DNA of 64,000 nt from Amycolatopsis marina (GTDB lineage Bacteria > Actinomycetota > Actinomycetes > Mycobacteriales > Pseudonocardiaceae), in the NCBI RefSeq assembly GCF_900111885.1, contig NZ_FOKG01000018.1, positions 1 through 64,000 on the forward strand. Direction: 5' to 3'. The translations under genes were made by a program, and so were the position numbers. Positions 1-9,700 of this stretch are shown piece after piece; position 1 is the stretch's first letter; each line of letters opens with the position of its first letter. Below the pieces are notes generated by a model. That model saw only the letters and a program-made list of their open reading frames with translations, was not told the DNA's origin and did not search any database.

Positions 1-189
1 CTCGCCCCCGACCACCGCACCTACAACCTGCTCCACACCAGCCTGCGCTGCCTCGGCGAACGCGCCGCCGCCACCCTCAAAACCCGCTGGCGCGCACTCC
101 ACCGCATCACCCTCAGCCCCACCCACATCGGCACCATCACCCAAGCAGCCCTCGTCCTCACCCACCACGAACACCACGGCCGCTACTGA
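1..189 (+). CDS. Transposase C-terminal end (partial, runs off the left edge)
   Basis: The last 62 codons of an open frame enter from the left edge and stop with TGA at 187-189. The peptide contains LRCLGERAAATLKTRW and ends LTHHEHHGRY. This resembles the C-terminal end of DDE_Tnp_4 / IS5-type transposases, where an Arg/Lys-rich helix after the last catalytic acidic residue is typical. The catalytic core lies outside the window, so activity cannot be judged. C-ending codons dominate more than in the neighbouring genes. The family call rests on a short tail and is tentative; that it is the 3' end of a gene is clear. Confidence 0.55.
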   Translation, partial: LAPDHRTYNLLHTSLRCLGERAAATLKTRWRALHRITLSPTHIGTITQAALVLTHHEHHGRY

Positions 190-197
190 GAAAACCT

Positions 198-270
198 CAT
201 TGGGGACGTTGAAGTTCCCAATGTGGCGTTCGGGACGCTCAAGTTCCCGAATGCCACATTGGGGAACTTC
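198..270. repeat. Nested inverted repeats behind the transposase
   Basis: Three related stem sequences lie within 73 bp. CATTGGG (198-204) pairs with CCCAATG (217-223). TTCGGGA (229-235) pairs with TCCCGAA (245-251). CCCAATGTGGC (217-227) pairs perfectly with GCCACATTGGG (253-263) around the second hairpin. The shared ATTGGGGA / TTCGGGA ... AAGTTCCC wording suggests duplicated units. The block lies between the transposase stop and the stop of mdh on the other strand, so it could end transcription from both sides. It could also be part of the mobile element's end. Confidence 0.7.
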
Positions 271-289
271 GGAAGTGCGCGCCAGCTGC

Positions 290-1321
<1,032 letters not shown>

Positions 1322-3493
1322 CTATCCGGCGCGACGGGGGCGTAGCGGGTGCGTCGCCTCACGTCGATCTTGATCGGTTGAGCGATCGGTGGATGACCCG
1401 GACGTCCGCTCAGTGTCCCGCACCGGGACGCCGAAGGCAGGACCGAGCGCCAGCACCCCCGCGTCCAGCCTGCCGAGGCTGGAGAGCACCGACCGCTGCG
1501 CGATCTCCGGAGCGGCCTCGCCCGGCGGTTCCCCGGTCGCCCTGCACAGCACACGCCTGCCCGCCGACGACGGATCGTTCGTGATCTCGATCAAGGTGTC
1601 AACATTGCGCTCGATCCGATCGACGAGTTCCCGCAGCAGGGGTTGCTGCCCCGCGAGCAGCCCCGGCTGTGCACGGGCGGCGATGTGCCGCGCCCGGAAG
1701 GCGAGCGCCTCGGCGCCGCTGAGTACGTACCAGCCGTAGTCCCGGCGCGCACTGAGGTTGACGGGATGGGTGAGGGGTTCGACGGTGACTCTGAGTCGGC
1801 CGACGGCCCGGTCGAGTTCCCTGGACAGTTCGATGACGTTGACGTTCTCCGTGCCCGACAGCAGCCCGGTGGCCCTGTCGAGGAACTCACGGAGTTCTGT
1901 CAGCACGTCGCGCAGATCATCGAGCATGACCGCTCGCGTTCGCACCGGGACGATCACCACGGCGGCCAGCACGCCGGCCAGCGCGCCGACCGCCGTCTCC
2001 GCGAGCCGCACGCCGAGCACCGAGTAGCTGAACGTGCCGAGCAGGCTGTACAGCAGCCCGAGCATCGTCGTGACGAAGAACGCCATCGCGGTCTGCGAGA
2101 CGCGGGACACGTACACCATGCCGAAGACGCACACCAGGATCAGCACGATCGTCGCCGGCTGGTTCCCGCCGACCAGCAACGCGGAGAGCACGCCGCCGAA
2201 GATCCCGACGACGGTTCCGCCGAGCCGCCGCGCACCCTTCACGAAGGTGGCACCGGCGGTGGAGGAGCCGAGAAACACCACGAACACCGTGAGCACGGCC
2301 CAGTACCACCGCTGCGGCGAGACCAGTTCGCCGCCGAGCACGGCGAGCCCGCCGCCGACGACGGCCTGCACGGCGCTACGGGTCTGGTTGTCGAAGGCGA
2401 AAGCCTTGACCCGCTCGGGGGCCGTCCCGGCGTCGGCGTCGGGCTCGGTCTCCGCCAACTCGACGGAGTAGTCCCGCTCCGCCACGCGCTGGGCGTTGAC
2501 ATCGGCCAGCGCGAGTTCGGCGATGGCCCTGCGCAGCTCGTCGCCGGGCTCCGGGCGTTCACGCAGACTGCTGCCCTCGACCAGCATCCGGCTGAACTCC
2601 TCGGTCTCGCTGATCAGTGGCAGGTCCCTGGGGTCGCGTTCGATCAGTGCCCTGAACCGGCGCAGCCTCGCCAGCAGGTCGGCCCTGGTGTCCGGCGCGA
2701 GATCGTCGGCGCAGGTTCGCCGGGTCGTGACCGAGAGCCACTGCACCGCGAGCTCGACCTCGATCGCGCGCCTGCGCAGCATCCCGGCGGCGCATGCGCC
2801 GATGACGTCCTCGGCGGTGTCCTCGATCAGCAGCACGCACTCGTGCAGCCGCGCATCGGCCTTGCGTAGTTGCTTCCGTGACTTCTCGTTGCCCCCCGCG
2901 GCGAGGTACCCCGCCGCCGCGCTGACCACGTGAGCGAGGCGGGCGCGGAACGCTCTGCGAATCCGGAGCAGCTCCCGGTCGGGACGCCGGGGGAGCAGGA
3001 GGAACCGGACGAGCGCGTTGGCGGCGATCCCCACGGCCAGCGCCAGCAGCAGTGCGGGCACCTGGGCGAGTGTGGTCCCGAGGAACATCGCGAAGAAGAA
3101 CAGGAAGAACGTGATCGAACCGAGCGCGACGCCCCTTGGCCCGAAGCGCTGGGCGTACACGGCGACGAAGATCAGCAGCACGAAGATGACGCCGTCCAGG
3201 GGTGGGACGTCGTTGCCCAGGCTGGCCGAGGTGAGTGACACGGCACCGGCGAACAGCCCGAGCAGCAGGGTTACCGCCTGCCGGACCGGGGTGGGGTCGT
3301 TGACCGTGAACGCCGCCATCATGGCAGCGATGGCCCCGACCAGGATGATGGTCAGCGGCTGCCCGGTAGGCAGGAGCGCGGCCACCGCGATGGCGATTCC
3401 GAGCACCGCGGACGCGGCGACCCGCAGCCGGACGAGTCCGGGATCCGAAGCCGCCATGCGGTCTGCCGCGTTGTGGCCGAGTCTGCGGATCAC
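1322..3493 (-). CDS. FUSC-family inner membrane protein
   Basis: I place the start at the GTG at 3493, which overlaps the TGA of the upstream GH92 gene (GTGA), giving 723 residues. A longer frame continues upstream to 3955 but lies in another frame inside the GH92 gene. The protein has two similar halves, each a run of hydrophobic segments followed by a soluble part; the first begins near residue 20 (LRVAASAVLGIAIAVAALLP) and the second near residue 390. This is the layout of fusaric-acid-resistance (FUSC/YccS-like) proteins, which are thought to export aromatic acids or similar compounds. The substrate is unknown. The overlap suggests coupled translation with the GH92 gene. Confidence 0.85.
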   Translation of the reverse strand: MIRRLGHNAADRMAASDPGLVRLRVAASAVLGIAIAVAALLPTGQPLTIILVGAIAAMMAAFTVNDPTPVRQAVTLLLGLFAGAVSLTSASLGNDVPPLDGVIFVLLIFVAVYAQRFGPRGVALGSITFFLFFFAMFLGTTLAQVPALLLALAVGIAANALVRFLLLPRRPDRELLRIRRAFRARLAHVVSAAAGYLAAGGNEKSRKQLRKADARLHECVLLIEDTAEDVIGACAAGMLRRRAIEVELAVQWLSVTTRRTCADDLAPDTRADLLARLRRFRALIERDPRDLPLISETEEFSRMLVEGSSLRERPEPGDELRRAIAELALADVNAQRVAERDYSVELAETEPDADAGTAPERVKAFAFDNQTRSAVQAVVGGGLAVLGGELVSPQRWYWAVLTVFVVFLGSSTAGATFVKGARRLGGTVVGIFGGVLSALLVGGNQPATIVLILVCVFGMVYVSRVSQTAMAFFVTTMLGLLYSLLGTFSYSVLGVRLAETAVGALAGVLAAVVIVPVRTRAVMLDDLRDVLTELREFLDRATGLLSGTENVNVIELSRELDRAVGRLRVTVEPLTHPVNLSARRDYGWYVLSGAEALAFRARHIAARAQPGLLAGQQPLLRELVDRIERNVDTLIEITNDPSSAGRRVLCRATGEPPGEAAPEIAQRSVLSSLGRLDAGVLALGPAFGVPVRDTERTSGSSTDRSTDQDRREATHPLRPRRAG

Positions 3494-6400
3494 GAGGGGC
3501 CCACCGGCTCGGCGAGGAGTTCGAGTTGCGCCAGGCACAGCCGCGGGCCCGCGGTCGCCGTCACCCGCAGCCGGTAGTGCCGCACGGTCACGGGCTCGGC
3601 GATCCCGAACGCCCTGGTCTGCCGTCGCAGCCCGAAGGACTGGCCGACCCGCTCGTCCAGCACCGTCCAGGTCGTCCCGTCGGGCGAGCCCTCCAGTACC
3701 CAGGACCTCGGGTCGGCGTCCTGCCCGCCGGAGGTGAGCGTGTACATGCGGACGGGAGTCACCTGCCCGTCGATCGTGGCCTCGATGACCGGGTCGGGCA
3801 CCGAGAACCTGGCCTCGGTGGCGGTGGTGTCGTCCACGAGCGCCACGGGGTCGGTGCCGTCGGAGCAGTGGACGGTGGCGACGACGTCGGCGAGGGGTGA
3901 GGGCCATTCGCCGGTGGTGAGCGACGGCGGCACGTCCTCCTCCCCGGTGCCCCACGACGAGGGCTCCGGACCCATCTCGAAGTCGAGTACCGCGCCCTCG
4001 GCGAGAACCGTGTGGGGGATCGAGGTGGAGGTATGGGGTTCGCCGTTGACCTTCAGTCCTTGGACATAGATGTTGTCCGCGTTGTTCTCCGGTGCGTTGA
4101 TCACCAGGTCCTTGCCGCCGGGCAGGTGCACGGTGGCCTTGGTGAACAGCGGTGAGCCGATCGCATACTGCGCGCTGCCCACCGCCAGGGGATAGAACCC
4201 GAGTGCGCTGAAGATGTACCAGGCGGACATCTCCCCGTTGTCCTCGTCACCGGGGTACCCCTGACCGAGTTCGCTGCCGAGGTACAGCCGGGACAGGACC
4301 TCCCGCACCTTCTCCTGCGTCTTCGCCGGCTGCCCCGCGAAGTTGTACATGTAGGGGATGTGGTGCGAGGGCTGGTTGGAGTGCCCGTACTGACCCATCC
4401 GGACCGCACGGGCCTCGGACATCTCATGGATGACGGCGCCGTAGTCGCCGGGCTTGCCGCCGCGCTCCGGAGTGCTGAAGAAGCGGTCCAGCTTAGCGGC
4501 GAGCGCGGCCCGCCCGCCGTGCAACGCGGCGAGTCCCTGCCCGTCGTGCGGGACGGTGAACGCGGTGTTCCAGCCGTTGGTCTCGGTGTAGTCGGGGCCC
4601 CAGTGTGCCGGGTCGTAGTGCTCGGCAGGCTCTCGCCAGTTTCCGTCGGCGGTGCGGCCGCGGAAGAACCCGGTCCGGCTGTCGAAGTGGTGCGCGTAGT
4701 GCAGCGCACGGTTGCGGAAGTACTCCGCGTTGTCGCGGAACTCCGCCCGCCGCGGATCGCCGGGATCGGCCTGTTCATACAGTGTCTGCGACCAGTTCGC
4801 GAGGCCGAAGTCGTTGACGCAGCCGTCCAGTGCCCACGACAGTCCCTCCTTCGTTGTCGTGGGCGTGAAGCCGAGGAAGATCGACTCGGCGAGTCCCTTG
4901 CGGCCGACCCCACGATGCGGCGGAGTCACCGTCGCGTTGCGTACGGCCGCGTCGTACGCCCCGAGTACGTCGAATCCATGCACACCTTTCAGATACGCGT
5001 CGGCGAACGCCACGTCGGAACTGGTCCCGGTCATCAGGTCGGCGTAACCAGGAGAGGACCAGCGTGGGATCCAACCCGCCTCCCGGTAGTGCTGGACGAA
5101 CCCGTCGATCAGCTCTCCCGCCTGCTCCGGTGCGAACAGTGCGTAGGCGGGCCAGGTGGTGCGGCAGGTGTCCCAGAAACCGTTGTTGACGTAGATCTCA
5201 CCGTCGACGACCTTCGCGCCGGTTCGCTTGCGGGTACTCGGCCACCAGCGGCGCACGACGGGGCTGGCGTGGCGGGGAACGGGGTGCTGCGCGTCGCCGG
5301 TGTTCTCGTACGCGGAGTTGGGGTAGAGGAACAGCCGGTAGAGGTTGGCGTAGAAGGTCTGCCGCTGGTCCTGGCTCGCGCCCTCGATCTCGAACCGGCC
5401 CAGGATGTCCTGCCACTGCTGCCGCGCCCGGTCTTTCACCTCGTCGAACGTCACCGAGGCAGGCAACTCCAGATCGAGATTGTCCCGCGCCTGCCGGAGG
5501 CTGAGCAGCGACGTCGCGATGCGCAGCGTCACCACCGGACTGTCGAAGGCCAGGTATCCGGTGACGGTGCGCCACCACGGCCTGCGAATCCGCCCGCCTC
5601 CGGTCGCGGGACGGTCCACGGTGCCGTACACGTACATCCGGCGCGCGCCCGCGGACAGTCTGCTGCGCACCCAGGTGTGGCCGGACATCGTTCCGGTGGT
5701 CGGGTCGACCCTGAGCCCACCCCTGTTGCGAGCGTTGTCGAACAGGAGCCAGCCCTTCCCGTCGGGAAACGTGACTCGCAGCATCGCGGCGTGGTCGGTG
5801 GGCACCAACTCGGTCTCGATGCCGGAGGTGAACCGCACCGCGTAATGGTGCGGGCGGTCGGTTTCGTCGGAATGAAAGAAGGTCTGTGCCCTGCTGCGCC
5901 GCCCGTGGGTCACCGGTCCCGAGCCCGGCATGATCTGGAAGGTGTGCCGGTCGCCCATCCACGGGCTGGGCTGGTGGCTCACGGCGAATGCCTGGAGCGC
6001 GGGAAGGTTCTGCGTTGTGTTCGCCCTGTGGTACTCGTAGATCCAGTCCAGCGAGCCCGCGTCGGTCACCGGGGTCCAGAAGTTGAATCCGTGCGGCACC
6101 GCGGTGGCGGGAAAGGTGTTTCCCCTGGAGAACTGTCTGCTGGAGTGGCTGCCTCTGGTGGTGCGGATGTGGTCCACCGCAGCAGGACCGTCGGGTGACG
6201 GCCGGGCCGGGGCGATGCGGAGGTCGTCGAGCCAGCCGGTGAGTTCGTGGTCCCCCTCCGGCGCGTCGGTGGTGAGCACGATGGCACGGATCGATCGCCC
6301 AGCCGCCACGGCGCCGATCCGGCAGCGCACCAGATTCCACTGGTCGACCGAAAGGGACTTGGCGCTGCCCTGGGCGGCGGCCGTCAGGCCGAAGCCGTAC

Positions 6401-6750
6401 TGGTCCGTCGGCGACAGCTCCGCGAGCGTGCTGCCGTCGTCGAACTCCAGGTCGACGGCGACGAACGTGCTGCGGTAGGACGGCCACCCCGTCAGCTCCG
6501 GGAAGACCACGTAGGACAGTTCGCTGTCCTCGGCGACCGCGATGTCGACCGCGAACAGCCCGGCACGGGCCTGTCCTGCTGCCGATGTCGCATAGTGCAG
6601 CGCCCGGGTGCCGGTGAACCCGGCTCCTGTTCGTGCGGCAGGGGCGCGAACAGGGCCGGAGCCGACGTGTACCCGCAACCGGGAACCGGTGCCCGGCCGT
6701 GGCTCACCGTCCTCGAAGGAGCAGAAGAAGTCGGATTCCGTCGCGGTCAC
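3490..6750 (-). CDS. GH92 alpha-mannosidase with C-terminal F5/8 C domain, no visible signal peptide
   Basis: This 1086-residue protein belongs to glycoside hydrolase family 92, calcium-dependent exo-alpha-mannosidases. Seen here: an N-terminal beta-sandwich (about 1-190), the GH92 core entry HGFNFWTPVTDAGS, the acid-bearing DYTETNGWN segment, the SNQPSHHIPYMYN sugar-binding stretch, and GDEDNGEMSAWY with the base Asp residues. A discoidin-type domain (about 950-1086) follows. The GTG start has no strong ribosome site and no signal peptide. The N-terminus (SDFFCSFEDGEP) matches the mature start of the upstream paralogue (SFYSSFEAGEP). It lies 33 bp behind that paralogue, with which it shares nearly identical DNA over 327 and 127 bp. 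It may be cytoplasmic, or it may have lost its export signal. Confidence 0.92.
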   Translation of the reverse strand: MTATESDFFCSFEDGEPRPGTGSRLRVHVGSGPVRAPAARTGAGFTGTRALHYATSAAGQARAGLFAVDIAVAEDSELSYVVFPELTGWPSYRSTFVAVDLEFDDGSTLAELSPTDQYGFGLTAAAQGSAKSLSVDQWNLVRCRIGAVAAGRSIRAIVLTTDAPEGDHELTGWLDDLRIAPARPSPDGPAAVDHIRTTRGSHSSRQFSRGNTFPATAVPHGFNFWTPVTDAGSLDWIYEYHRANTTQNLPALQAFAVSHQPSPWMGDRHTFQIMPGSGPVTHGRRSRAQTFFHSDETDRPHHYAVRFTSGIETELVPTDHAAMLRVTFPDGKGWLLFDNARNRGGLRVDPTTGTMSGHTWVRSRLSAGARRMYVYGTVDRPATGGGRIRRPWWRTVTGYLAFDSPVVTLRIATSLLSLRQARDNLDLELPASVTFDEVKDRARQQWQDILGRFEIEGASQDQRQTFYANLYRLFLYPNSAYENTGDAQHPVPRHASPVVRRWWPSTRKRTGAKVVDGEIYVNNGFWDTCRTTWPAYALFAPEQAGELIDGFVQHYREAGWIPRWSSPGYADLMTGTSSDVAFADAYLKGVHGFDVLGAYDAAVRNATVTPPHRGVGRKGLAESIFLGFTPTTTKEGLSWALDGCVNDFGLANWSQTLYEQADPGDPRRAEFRDNAEYFRNRALHYAHHFDSRTGFFRGRTADGNWREPAEHYDPAHWGPDYTETNGWNTAFTVPHDGQGLAALHGGRAALAAKLDRFFSTPERGGKPGDYGAVIHEMSEARAVRMGQYGHSNQPSHHIPYMYNFAGQPAKTQEKVREVLSRLYLGSELGQGYPGDEDNGEMSAWYIFSALGFYPLAVGSAQYAIGSPLFTKATVHLPGGKDLVINAPENNADNIYVQGLKVNGEPHTSTSIPHTVLAEGAVLDFEMGPEPSSWGTGEEDVPPSLTTGEWPSPLADVVATVHCSDGTDPVALVDDTTATEARFSVPDPVIEATIDGQVTPVRMYTLTSGGQDADPRSWVLEGSPDGTTWTVLDERVGQSFGLRRQTRAFGIAEPVTVRHYRLRVTATAGPRLCLAQLELLAEPVGPS

Positions 6751-6783
6751 GGGCCCACGGTAATGGGGAGCACCTGCTCACGC

Positions 6784-9700
6784 TCACATCACCGCGCACT
6801 GGCCGGAGACCGGTCCGCGCACGGTGTTGTCCAGACCATGGTCGGAAGGCGCGGGCTCATTGCCGGAGCAGTTCAGCGGTCCCGTGAGGGTGGTCGCGGT
6901 GATCAGCGGTGCGTGGTTGCCGGTGAGTTCGACTGGGCCGGTCACCGTGGCCGCCTCGACGGCCGTCTCACCGGTGACCCCGGCGATCCGTACCGGGCCG
7001 GTGACCCGGGTGTGGTCGAGCACCACGGAATCAGCGCCGGTGGCCGTGACCGGGCCGTCGATGGAGCCGCCGTGCGAGAGCAGGGTCGCACCCGCGGTCA
7101 CGGTGACCGGTCCGCGGACGGTGGCGGCGTCGAGGCAGACCACACCTGCGTCGATGGTCAGCGGCCCGTCGTGGGTTCCGGTCACTGTGCGGCTGCAGGC
7201 CGGATCCGGCGTGCCCAGCAGCTCGATCTCCGCCAGTTCGGCGCTCCCGGCCGAGGTTCCGGTGATCTCCAGCCGGTAGTGGCTGAAACGACCTGGCCGC
7301 TCGACCCCGAAGGCCCTCGTGTGGTTTCGCCAGGTGAAGGTCTCCTCGGTCCGCTCGTCCACCGTGGTCCAGCGCTCACCGTCGTAGGAGCCGCTCAACA
7401 CCCAGCTCGTCGGATCGGCCTGCTGATCGGACGAGGTCAGCGTGTAGTGCGTGACCCTGCCGTCCGACCGGTCGAGGTCGTAGCGCACCCAGGGCCGGTC
7501 GCCGGGCAGGGCGGTTTCGGTGGCGGTGGTGTTGTCGAAGAGGGTGGTCACGTCGGCGCCCGCGCTCCCGGTCGCCGTCCCGTCGCCGGTCACGTCCCGC
7601 AGCGGGGCGGGCGGCGCGTCGCCCTTGGTGAGGGAAGGCGGCGCGTCCTTCTCGCCCGTCCCCCAGCTGGACGGTTCCGATCCCATGTCGAAGTCGAGCA
7701 CACCGCCCTCGGCGAGGACGTCGTGCTGCAGCGAGGTGGAGGTGTGCGTCTTGCCGTTGACCTTCAGTCCTTGGACATAGATGTTGTCCGCGTTGTTCTC
7801 CGGTGCGTTGATCACCAGGTCCTTGCCGCCGGGCAGGTGCACGGTGGCCTTGGTGAACAGCGGTGAGCCGATCGCATACTGCGCGCTGCCCACCGCCAGG
7901 GGATAGAACCCGAGTGCGCTGAAGATGTACCAGGCGGACATCTCCCCGTTGTCCTCGTCGCCGGGGTACCCCTGACCGAGTTCGCTGCCGAGGTACAGCC
8001 GGGACAGGACCTCCCGCACCTTCTCCTGCGTCTTCGCCGGCTGCCCCGCGAAGTTGTACATGTAGGGGATGTGGTGCGACGGCTGGTTGGAGTGGCCGTA
8101 CTGGCCCATGCGCACGTCGCGGGCCTCACGCATCTCGTGGATCACCCCGCCGTACGAGCCGGGGAACGTGGCGGTCTCGGGCGTACTGAAGAACTGGTCC
8201 AGCTTGCCTGCGAGCTCGGCCTCGCCGCCGTAGAGGTTGGCCAGCCCCTTGCCGTCCTGCGGCACGGTGAAGGCCATGTTCCAGCCGTTGGTCTCGGTGT
8301 AGTCGTGCCCCCAGACCCTCGGGTCGTACTTGTCGGCGGGCAGGCGCCACGAGCCGTCGGCGGCCCTGCCCTGGAAGAAGTCCGACTCGGCGTCGAACAT
8401 CGTGACGTAGTTCTGCGCCCTGCTGCGGAAGTACTCGTAGTTGTCCAGGTACTCCTGCCTGCGCGGGTCGTCCCGCGCGGACTCGTCGTAGAGCCGCTTC
8501 GACATGTTCGCGATGCCGTAGTCGTTGATGTAGCCCTCCAGTGCCCACGACATCCCCTCGTGTGTCGACGTCGGCGTGTACCCGAGGAAAATCGAGGTGT
8601 CGATGCCCTTGCGCCCGACGCTCGCGTCCGGTGGCGTCACCGACGCGTTCTTCAGCGCCGCGTCGTAGGCGGCCTGGACGTCGAAGTCCGTGATGCCCTT
8701 CAGATACGCGTCAGCGAACGCCACGTCGGAACTGGTGCCCACCATGAGGTTCGCGTAGCCCGGCGAGGACCAGCGGGAGATCCAGCCGCCGTCGCGGTAC
8801 TGCTGGACGAACCCGTCGATCAGCTCTCCCGCCTGCTCCGGTGCGAACAGTGCGTAGGCGGGCCAGGTGGTGCGGTAGGTGTCCCAGAAACCGTTGTTGA
8901 CGTAGATCTCACCGTCGACGACCTTCGCACCGGTCTCGGTCGGCGTGTCCGGGCCCGTTCTCGGTGCGACGGGACTGGCGTACCGGTATCGGGGGGTGGT
9001 GGCGGTCCCGGTGTTCTCGTATCCGGAGTTCGGGTAGAGGAACAGCCGGTACAGGTTGGAGTAGAGCGTGGTGAGCTGGTCGGGTGTGGCGCCTTCGACC
9101 TCGATGACGCCCAGTGTGTCGTCCCACTGTGCCTGCGCGGCGTCGCGGACGCTCTCCAAGGTGGCGTCCTGGGCGATCTCCAGCTCGAGGTTCCTCCTCG
9201 CCTGCTCCACGCTGAGCAGCGAGGTGGCGATGCGCATGGTCACTGTCCTGGACTCACCAGCGGCGAACCGCAGGTACCCGCGCACGTTGTCCCGGCCCGC
9301 GCCGGGCAGTTCGCCGCCGGCTTCGACCGGCTTGTCGAAGGTGGCGTACACGAACAGCCTGCCCGCGCCCGCCGACAGTCCACTGCGGACGTCGGAGTAG
9401 CCGGTGAGCGTCCCGTTCTCGGTGTCGAGAGTGAGGCCGCCGTTGTTGTTGACGTTGTCGAAGATCAGGTTGCTGTCCGCTCCGGGGAAGGTGAAGCGGA
9501 ACAGTGCCGCATGGTCGGTGGGAGCGATCTCGGTGCGCAGGCCGTTGTCGAACTCGACGCCGTAGTAGTGCGCCTGTGCGGTCTCCTTGTCGTGGCCGAA
9601 CGGGAGTTCCCGCGCCTCCCGGTCCGCGTCGGGGATCCCACTCGCGGCGGACGGCATCACCTGGAAGGTCTGCCGGTCACCCATCCACGGGCTCGGTTCG

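Noticed and set aside
3494-3955. N-terminal extension of the FUSC protein
   Set aside because: The extra 154 codons lie inside the GH92 gene in another frame and are Arg/Gly-rich. The GTG overlapping the GH92 stop is a natural coupled start.
4360-6198. 612-codon plus-strand frame
   Set aside because: Antisense shadow of the second GH92 gene without recognisable motifs.
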